Of a stretch of DNA of 64,000 nt, positions 58,569-64,000 are shown one piece after another. This DNA comes from Paraburkholderia sp. CNPSo 3274. Its GTDB lineage: Bacteria; Pseudomonadota; Gammaproteobacteria; Burkholderiales; Burkholderiaceae. Location of the stretch: positions 1 to 64,000 of the forward strand of contig NZ_JAMBPR010000015.1 in NCBI RefSeq assembly GCF_024206475.1, read 5' to 3'. How positions within the stretch are numbered: position 1 is the stretch's first letter; each line of letters opens with the position of its first letter. A model generated the notes under the pieces. It saw nothing but the letters and a program-made list of their open reading frames with translations. It made no database searches and was not told where the DNA came from. The position numbers were made by a program, and so were the translations under genes.

Positions 58569-60104
58569 TCAAGCGTCGTCCACGGCGTTTGCCTTGCCGG
58601 CGTCGGCCCACGCTTTTGCCGCGTCAATCGCGCGCTGCCAGCCGGCCACGCGCCGTGCCGCATCGTCGCGCGGCAACGAGGGCGTGAAGCGCCGCTCGAG
58701 GCTCCAATACTGCTGGAGTTCGTCGATATCGCGCCAGAACCCTACCGCGAGCCCAGCCAGATATCCCGCGCCCAGCGCGGTGCTTTCGCTCGAGCGCGGC
58801 CGCAATACATTCACGCCCAGCAGATCGGCCTGGAACTGCATGAGCAGATCGTTCGCGCTGGCGCCGCCATCCACGCGCAGTTCGTTCACACGCATACCGG
58901 AATCGGCCTCCATGGCGGCGAGCACGTCGAACGACTGATAGGCAATCGAGTCGAGCGCCGCGCGTGCGATATGCGCCGCGGTCGTGCCTCGCGTGAGCCC
59001 GAACAGCGTGCCGCGCGCGTGCGCGTTCCAGTGCGGCGCGCCGAGGCCGGCGAACGCGGGCACGAGGTACACGCCGTCGCTGTGCGGCACGCTGGCCGCG
59101 AGCGGTTCGATTTCCGCTGCGCTGCGAATGATGCCGAGCCCGTCGCGCAGCCATTGCACTACCGCGCCCGCGATAAAGATGCTGCCCTCCAGCGCGTATT
59201 GCGTTTGCCCGAGCGCTTGCCACGCGATGGTCGTGACGAGGTTGTGGCTCGACTCGACAGGCTGTGCGCCGGTGTTCATCACGAGAAAGCAGCCGGTGCC
59301 GTAGGTGTTCTTCACCATGCCGGGACGTATGCACATTTGTCCGAAGAGCGCCGCATGCTGGTCGCCGGCCACGCCGGCAAGCGGGATTTCGGCTGCGAAG
59401 AGCGACGCCGCCGTGCGCGCATAGACCTCCGACGACGAACGGACCTCCGGCAGCATGCTGCGCGGAATCTCGAAGAGCGCGAGCAGGTCGTCGTCCCAGC
59501 GCAGCGTGCGGATGTCGAAGAGCATTGTTCGCGCGGCATTGGTGACGTCGGTGGCGTGCAGCGCGCCGTGCGTTAAGTGCCACAGCAGCCAGGTGTCCAC
59601 GGTGCCGAACGCGAGCCGACCCGCGCGCGCTTTTTCGCGCGCGCCCTCGACATGCTCGAGAATCCAGCGGATTTTCGTGGCCGAAAAGTAGGCGTCGATC
59701 GGCAGGCCGGTTTTCGCGCGCACCATCGGCTCGAGGCCGCGCGCTTTCAGTTCATCGCAATAGCCGGCCGTGCGGCGGTCCTGCCAGACGATGGCGTTAT
59801 ACACGGGCTGACCCGTTGCACGGTCCCACACGATGGTCGTTTCGCGCTGGTTCGTGATGCCGATGCCCGCAATCGCGGCGGCCCCGACGCCCGCGCGCGT
59901 GAGCGCCTCCGCCGCGACGCCTGCCTGGCTCGACCAGATGTCGCGAGGGTCGTGCTCGACCCAGCCGGGCCGCGGGTAGCGTTGCGCGAATTCCTTCTGC
60001 GCGAGCGCAACGATTGCGCCGCTGCGCTCGAGCAGCAGGGCGCGTGAGCTCGTCGTGCCCTGGTCCAGCGCGAGGATATACGACTCGGCGTGCGACGGAG
60101 GCAT
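58569..60104 (-). CDS. glpK: Glycerol kinase
   Basis: This 511-residue FGGY-family kinase phosphorylates glycerol to glycerol 3-phosphate. It has the N-terminal [30 protein letters not shown], the lipid/FBP-side [11 protein letters not shown] and the ATP-binding [17 protein letters not shown]. The ATG at 60104 is preceded by GGGAGA. No glpF, glpD or glpR is in the window, which is unusual for a glycerol operon, although the neighbourhood outside cannot be seen. Confidence 0.95.
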   Translation of the reverse strand: MPPSHAESYILALDQGTTSSRALLLERSGAIVALAQKEFAQRYPRPGWVEHDPRDIWSSQAGVAAEALTRAGVGAAAIAGIGITNQRETTIVWDRATGQPVYNAIVWQDRRTAGYCDELKARGLEPMVRAKTGLPIDAYFSATKIRWILEHVEGAREKARAGRLAFGTVDTWLLWHLTHGALHATDVTNAARTMLFDIRTLRWDDDLLALFEIPRSMLPEVRSSSEVYARTAASLFAAEIPLAGVAGDQHAALFGQMCIRPGMVKNTYGTGCFLVMNTGAQPVESSHNLVTTIAWQALGQTQYALEGSIFIAGAVVQWLRDGLGIIRSAAEIEPLAASVPHSDGVYLVPAFAGLGAPHWNAHARGTLFGLTRGTTAAHIARAALDSIAYQSFDVLAAMEADSGMRVNELRVDGGASANDLLMQFQADLLGVNVLRPRSSESTALGAGYLAGLAVGFWRDIDELQQYWSLERRFTPSLPRDDAARRVAGWQRAIDAAKAWADAGKANAVDDA

Positions 60105-60312
60105 CGTGCTGTCTCCCTGGATGGTGCGCAGCGGTAGGCATTGCGGCGACCGGCGCGCAATGAGGCGCGTGGCGTCGAACCCAGCATAGCCGGAAAGCGA
60201 TTTGCGCTCGACTTGGCCGAACCGCCACGGTGTCGCTCGCGCGGCGCGGTGCGACAATAACCAAGTCGGGATCCAGTCGTTCCAAACAGTCGAAAACGAC
60301 AACGAGGCAATC

Positions 60313-60690
60313 ATGCGTGGAATTGCAATGATCGGTGCGGCCGTGCTGCTCGCGGGGTGCGTGGGTGCGCCGCCGGGCCCGGAAGGCGGGGGGCGCGCAC
60401 CGTCGCTCGCCGCTTTGCAGCAGATGTGCGGCGGCCAGGCGGTCGATTTCGGTGTGTATGCGCCGGGCGTCTACGCGGCCATTTTCGACGCATGGGTCGC
60501 CAATCGGCGCGGCAGGCTGCCCCAGGACCAGTTTTGCGGCTTTCAGGCCCAACTCGCGCAGCAATACACCGCGCTCGGCAAGAGCGGCAACGGGGAGGCG
60601 CGAGTTGAGTGGGTGAACTTCCTCAATACACAGCGCGCGCAGGCGCTGAGCTGGCGGGCGGCGGTCGACCCCACGCTGCGGGCCGGGTAG
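60313..60690 (+). CDS. Small putative lipoprotein
   Basis: This 125-residue protein has a lipoprotein signal: [16 protein letters not shown], with the lipid-modified Cys at residue 16 and LAGC as the lipobox. The mature part begins with a Gly/Pro-rich spacer and contains two further cysteines (MCGGQ and FCGFQ) but no known domain. A GAGG ribosome-binding site precedes the ATG at 60313. It is divergent from glpK. No function can be assigned. Confidence 0.75.
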   Translation: MRGIAMIGAAVLLAGCVGAPPGPEGGGRAPSLAALQQMCGGQAVDFGVYAPGVYAAIFDAWVANRRGRLPQDQFCGFQAQLAQQYTALGKSGNGEARVEWVNFLNTQRAQALSWRAAVDPTLRAG

Positions 60691-60795
60691 GCGAATAGTG
60701 CCGCGGCAGGGTGCGCGCGCCCGCGCGCAAGGAGGCACGAGTGCCCGGCATGCATGGCGCGAACGAACACGCGCCGCGCGCAAGGGCGAGCGCGC

Positions 60796-60842
60796 AAAAA
60801 AATGGTCACGCGGGCATGAAGCGCGCGGGTCCGCGTGACCAT
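60796..60842 (-). terminator. Rho-independent terminator on the minus strand
   Basis: ATGGTCACGCGG (60802-60813) and CCGCGTGACCAT (60831-60842) form a perfect 12-bp stem. On the minus strand it is followed by a run of T (60801-60796). It lies 150 bp beyond the stop of the 65-residue minus-strand gene. Apart from this hairpin, 60691-60990 shows no gene. Confidence 0.85.
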
Positions 60843-60990
60843 GCACTGCAGGCGCGTACGTCTACTGCCGTGCGCCTGCATCGGGGACGTGCCCGACAAG
60901 CCGGGCTGGCGGACGATCCATGCGTCCGCGCAAATCGATAAAGGGCAATGGAGCCTGTGGCCGCGCGGGTGCTCGGCCCGCGGGATCAGA

Positions 60991-61188
60991 CTACGAACAC
61001 CGTTTGATGGCGCGCAACGCAGAGTCGCCGATTTCGGTTAGTCGCCATTGCTGAAGGCCGGATGCGAGGCGCTCCAGTTGGACGAGCTGTCGTTCGAGCA
61101 AGGCGTCCAGTTCTTCTCGCTCCATGTCGAGCTGGTTGGGGGCGTCCTGTACTAGCAGCAGGGTGGCGAATTCATGCGGACTCAGCAT
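60991..61188 (-). CDS. Small conserved-looking 65-residue protein
   Basis: The 65-residue product (MLSPHEFATLLLVQDAP ... ELDALLERQLVQLERLASG) is mostly helical and amphipathic, with balanced acidic and basic residues, unlike the Arg/Ala-rich shadow frames around it. GGAGAG precedes the ATG at 61188. A strong minus-strand terminator lies downstream. I recall similar short proteins in other Burkholderia genomes, but no domain or function is known. Confidence 0.72.
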   Translation of the reverse strand: MLSPHEFATLLLVQDAPNQLDMEREELDALLERQLVQLERLASGLQQWRLTEIGDSALRAIKRCS

Positions 61189-61818
61189 CGTTCTCTCCGT
61201 GTTGCCGCATCAGAGGTCGCCGGTTGCGGCCCGCAGGGCGGCGCAGCGACAAGAATGCGGTGGTATGAGCGAAAGCCTGCGACGGTGCAGATCGACTGGC
61301 CGGAGGGACCGGCCGCCCGGACCGCCTGTGCGCGGCCAAAACGGCATCCAGCCCGGGATCTGCCTCGGGGAACTGGAGTGTAGTCAACGCCGCTGCGTTG
61401 TACAAACCACGCCCCGAAAATATTCCCTTTGACATTCGAGCACGCACGCAGCGGTGGTGCGAGCCGTCCAGATTCGCGAAATCACTTGAAGTTTGTACCG
61501 CACCGCGGCACGCAGCGTGCGACTCCGGTTCGATACGCTACGCATCGAGCGCGCGATAGTCACGCGGGTATTCCGTCTGCGTCTCGGCCTGCGAGCGTCA
61601 CATGACGTAATGCGGAGAAGTCGTCTATTTCTGGAACTGTGGGACCCGGGCCCGGTCTGTGCTTTGTGACTGCAGCTACGCAAAAGTACAGCTAAGATGG
61701 AAATAGGGATGGCTGGAATCGTTCGCCGCGCGTGACTGGCGCAGTTCGCCGGGCCTCTGGCTTCCGGCCGAGCGCCGCGCGTCGTGAGCGTAAAACGCCG
61801 CTTCGGGAGTAGGACACA
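61189..61818. other. 630-bp region without a recognisable gene
   Basis: No reading frame on either strand has coding character and a ribosome-binding site. The region holds a TTGACA at 61429-61434 without a matching -10, an imperfect palindrome (TCGATACG/CGCATCGA, 61530-61548) and a TAAGAT at 61693-61698 that might be a -10 for the ferritin-like gene. Decayed sequence or an unannotated small RNA is possible. Confidence 0.5.
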
Positions 61819-62652
61819 ATGCGTAACGACAACGAGCCTCGCCATGTGATGCCCTGGCGCATCGAAGACATCGATCTCACACGTATCGACCGTCAACGTG
61901 CCGCCGCCAACGAAGACCTGATGCTGCTCCTCGCCGCCTCTTCGTTCATTGAAAGCGGTTCCGACCTCTACACCAGCAACCTGAACGTGTTTTTCAACGG
62001 CGACCCCGAGGTCTCCGAGTGGCTCAACCGCGAATGGGAGCCCGAGGAACTTCAGCATGGGCGCGCGCTGAAGACGTACATCCAGTACGTGTGGCCCGAG
62101 TTCGATTGGGACGCGGCGTTTCAGACTTTCATCGAAGAGTATTCGACGACCTGTTCGTTCGAGGAGTTCGAGAAAACGCGAGCGCTCGAAATGGTCGCGC
62201 GCTGCGTGGTCGAAACCGGCACCGCCACGCTTTACCGCGCGATCGGCGAGTGTTCGGATGAGCCCGTGCTCAAGGAAATCACCGCCAACATTCGCAGCGA
62301 CGAAGTGCGCCACTACAAGCACTTTTTCCGCTATTTCAAGAAGTACAACCAGATAGAAGGGCACGGGCGTCTCGCCGTACTCGGTGCGCTCATGCGCCGC
62401 GTGATCGAGATCAGGAACGAGGATTCCGAGATCGCGCTGCGCCATGTGTATGCGGGCCGCTACCCCGACCGCGTGCGCGACGAGGCCTATAGCCGCGAAC
62501 TCACCGCACGCGTGAACAAGCTGGTGCGCCACAATCTTTCCGCCGACATGTGCGTGAAGATGCTGCTCAAGCCGCTCAACTTGCCCGCGAAGATCCGGCC
62601 GGGCGTGCACTATCCGCTCGCAAAGATCACGCAACACGTCTTCTTCCGCTAA
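61819..62652 (+). CDS. Ferritin-like di-iron protein (acyl-ACP desaturase-like fold)
   Basis: This 277-residue helical protein has the ligand set of a carboxylate-bridged di-iron centre: Glu45, Glu77-x-x-His80 (EPEELQH), Glu132 and Glu162-x-x-His165 (DEVRHY). That pattern matches the ferritin-like/acyl-ACP desaturase-type oxidases, so an O2-dependent oxidation is possible, but no substrate or partner is evident. The C-terminus (LLKPLNLPAKIRPGVHYP) is conserved-looking. It is monocistronic, closed by a bidirectional terminator, and has a long upstream region. Confidence 0.82.
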   Translation: MRNDNEPRHVMPWRIEDIDLTRIDRQRAAANEDLMLLLAASSFIESGSDLYTSNLNVFFNGDPEVSEWLNREWEPEELQHGRALKTYIQYVWPEFDWDAAFQTFIEEYSTTCSFEEFEKTRALEMVARCVVETGTATLYRAIGECSDEPVLKEITANIRSDEVRHYKHFFRYFKKYNQIEGHGRLAVLGALMRRVIEIRNEDSEIALRHVYAGRYPDRVRDEAYSRELTARVNKLVRHNLSADMCVKMLLKPLNLPAKIRPGVHYPLAKITQHVFFR

Positions 62653-62671
62653 GACATCGGCGCGCGAAAAC

Positions 62672-62700
62672 AAAAAGCCCGCTGCTAGAGCGGGCTTTTT
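62672..62700. terminator. Bidirectional Rho-independent terminator
   Basis: AAAAAGCCCGCT (62672-62683) and AGCGGGCTTTTT (62689-62700) form a perfect 12-bp stem with A-run and T-run on opposite sides. It serves both the di-iron gene (+) and the helicase gene (-). Confidence 0.93.
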
Positions 62701-62718
62701 CGTTTCTGGACGCGAAGA

Positions 62719-64000
62719 TCAGCGATTGCGCTGGCCGTTGCCGTCGCGGCGCGAATTGCCGCCTGGGCGGCCGCCGAGCAGCGCGCCCGGGTTGCCTTGC
62801 GGCTTGCGTTGTTGCGGGCGGCCCAGTGTGCTCTCATGCGAAACGCCGCGCTGGCTTTCGCGACGCGTATGCTCGCCGCGCGCGCCTTGAGCGCCGTGAT
62901 TCGCGCCTTGCTGTTTCACGGGCTTGGCGGTGCGCACGCCGCCGCCGTTCGAGGCCGCCTTGGCCGGGCGCTGGCCGCCGTTGCCGCCTCCGCTGGCTGC
63001 GTGCGCGCGGTTGCTTTCGCGGCCACCTTCACGGCCACCTTCACGGCCACCTTCACGATTACCGCCGCGCGATTCACGCGATTCGCGCGATTCACGCGCC
63101 TGCGCGGGCCGGCCGTTCGTGGCATTCACGCCATTCGACGCACCGCGGCCAGGGCCTTGTCCCTGGCGCGGAGAGCGGCCTTGCGGCTGGCTGCGGCGCT
63201 GGATCGGCTCAGGCTTCGCGTTCGGGTCCGGCTCGAAGCCCGGAATGATCTCCTGGGGCACCGCGCGCTTGATGAGCTTCTCGATGTCCTTGAGCAGTTG
63301 ATGCTCGTCCACGCACACGAGCGACACGGCTTCGCCCGTCGCGCCCGCGCGGCCGGTGCGGCCGATGCGGTGCACGTAGTCCTCGGGCACGTTCGGCAGA
63401 TCGTAGTTGACGACGTGCGGAAGCTGGTCGATATCGATCCCGCGTGCGGCGATGTCGGTGGCGACGAGAACCTGCAGCGTGGCGTCCTTGAACTCGCTCA
63501 AAGCGCGCGTGCGTGCCGACTGGCTCTTGTTGCCGTGAATTGCGAGCGCGCTGATGCCGTCCTTCGTGAGCTGCTCGGCGAGGCGGTTCGCGCCGTGCTT
63601 GGTGCGCGTGAACACGAGCACCTGAAACCAGTTGTGCTGGCGGATCAGGTGCGTGAGCAGGTCGCGCTTGCGGTCGCGATCGACGGGATAGATCTTCTGC
63701 GCCACGGTTTCGGCCGTGGTGTTGCGGCGCGCGACTTCGATGAGCGCCGGCGAGTCGAGCAGGTTGTCGGCGAGCGCCTTGATCTCGTCGGCGAAGGTGG
63801 CCGAGAAGAGCAGGTTCTGGCGCTTGGGCGGGAGCTTCGCGAGCACGCGCTTGATGTCGTGGATGAAGCCCATGTCGAGCATGCGGTCGGCTTCGTCGAG
63901 CACGAGAATCTCGAGCTGCGAAAGATCGATCGTCTTTTGCTGCATGTGATCGAGCAGGCGCCCCGGCGTCGCGACCACGATATCCACGCCGCGCCTGAGC
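62719..64000 (-). CDS. rhlE: RhlE-type DEAD-box RNA helicase, C-terminal part (runs off right edge)
   Basis: At least 427 C-terminal codons are present. The visible core includes [12 protein letters not shown], the DEAD motif in [18 protein letters not shown] (motif III), ARGIDI and [10 protein letters not shown]. The core then gives way to a ~170-residue Arg/Gly/Asn/Gln-rich tail with repeated GGRE units, typical of RhlE-like helicases that remodel RNA in ribosome assembly or with the degradosome. The first part (Q motif, Walker A) lies beyond 64000, so the assignment to RhlE rather than another DEAD-box protein is by similarity of the visible part. Confidence 0.88.
   Translation of the reverse strand, partial: LRRGVDIVVATPGRLLDHMQQKTIDLSQLEILVLDEADRMLDMGFIHDIKRVLAKLPPKRQNLLFSATFADEIKALADNLLDSPALIEVARRNTTAETVAQKIYPVDRDRKRDLLTHLIRQHNWFQVLVFTRTKHGANRLAEQLTKDGISALAIHGNKSQSARTRALSEFKDATLQVLVATDIAARGIDIDQLPHVVNYDLPNVPEDYVHRIGRTGRAGATGEAVSLVCVDEHQLLKDIEKLIKRAVPQEIIPGFEPDPNAKPEPIQRRSQPQGRSPRQGQGPGRGASNGVNATNGRPAQARESRESRESRGGNREGGREGGREGGRESNRAHAASGGGNGGQRPAKAASNGGGVRTAKPVKQQGANHGAQGARGEHTRRESQRGVSHESTLGRPQQRKPQGNPGALLGGRPGGNSRRDGNGQRNR
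63020..63055. repeat. Three 12-bp tandem repeats in the helicase tail
   Basis: CGGCCACCTTCA is repeated at 63020, 63032 and 63044. On the minus strand it encodes the GGRE-type repeats of the RhlE C-terminal tail. Copy number may vary between strains. Confidence 0.75.

Noticed and set aside
61429-61434. Perfect TTGACA hexamer
   Set aside because: No -10-like hexamer at 15-19 bp downstream and no gene nearby in that direction until 61819.
61384-62673. 429-codon open frame on the minus strand
   Set aside because: Antisense to the di-iron gene and its leader; no coding character in the non-overlapping part.
63020-63055. Regular short repeats considered as a CRISPR
   Set aside because: They are contiguous 12-bp in-frame coding repeats without spacers, inside the helicase tail.
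1-64000. Search for tRNA, rRNA, IS elements, prophage or attachment sites
   Set aside because: Reading both strands I saw no transposase, integrase, terminal repeats or cloverleaf-like gene. A tRNA scan would be needed to be certain.

Overview
The window is about 64 kb of high-GC chromosome. Gene content, gene order and codon use match the primary chromosome of a Burkholderiaceae member, most like Paraburkholderia/Burkholderia. This assignment rests on recalled protein similarity and synteny (for example amgK-murU beside lptD-surA-pdxA-rsmA, and miaB-phoH-ybeY...corC-lnt); no search was run. Most genes are conserved housekeeping genes. I see no rRNA, tRNA, insertion sequence, prophage, CRISPR array or toxin/defence cluster.

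Layout. 1-305: 5' part of ilvA (off the left edge). 855-5839: a giant FAD/Fe-S oxidoreductase, then HIT and DUF971 proteins. 5930-10143: ubiE, a Tim44-like protein, ubiJ and ubiB (ubiquinone synthesis). 10170-12137: a TPMT-type methyltransferase, a zinc-ribbon protein and a DUF502 membrane protein. 12202-16062: aspS, nudB and a ClsB-type cardiolipin synthase. 16324-23460: a TetR regulator followed by a beta-oxidation cluster (acyl-CoA dehydrogenase, fused hydroxyacyl-CoA dehydrogenase/hydratase, thiolase, crotonase). 23476-24991: fdhD divergent from a nitrate-reductase-associated protein. 25241-31481: a PAS-GGDEF-EAL c-di-GMP protein, a hotdog thioesterase and an Atm1-like ABC exporter.

31526-40946: murU-amgK (peptidoglycan recycling) divergent from lptD-surA-pdxA-rsmA (outer-membrane biogenesis, vitamin B6, rRNA methylation), then panE and gloA. 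41039-53601 is almost entirely minus strand: metallopeptidase, plsC, gmhB, glyS, glyQ, lnt, corC, chaC, ybeY, phoH, miaB. 53880-55631 holds two head-to-head gene remnants (LysR and MFS) joined by an apparent deletion. 55736-57635: an XRE-cupin regulator, then an FMN riboswitch and ribB. 57746-60690: a HAD phosphatase, glpK and a small lipoprotein. 60991-64000: a 65-residue protein, a ferritin-like di-iron protein and the 3' part of an RhlE-type DEAD-box helicase (off the right edge).

I found no convincing unknown multi-gene system. The observations most worth a second look are: the deletion scar at about 54722; the FMN riboswitch with a candidate Shine-Dalgarno-sequestering helix at ribB; perfect inverted repeats upstream of tetR and between panE and gloA; a terminator-like hairpin directly before ubiJ; a non-discriminating signature in AspRS; and a small conserved-looking gene with its own terminator. 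Start sites were chosen from ribosome-binding sites, overlaps and remembered family N-termini. Where a longer frame exists this is stated.
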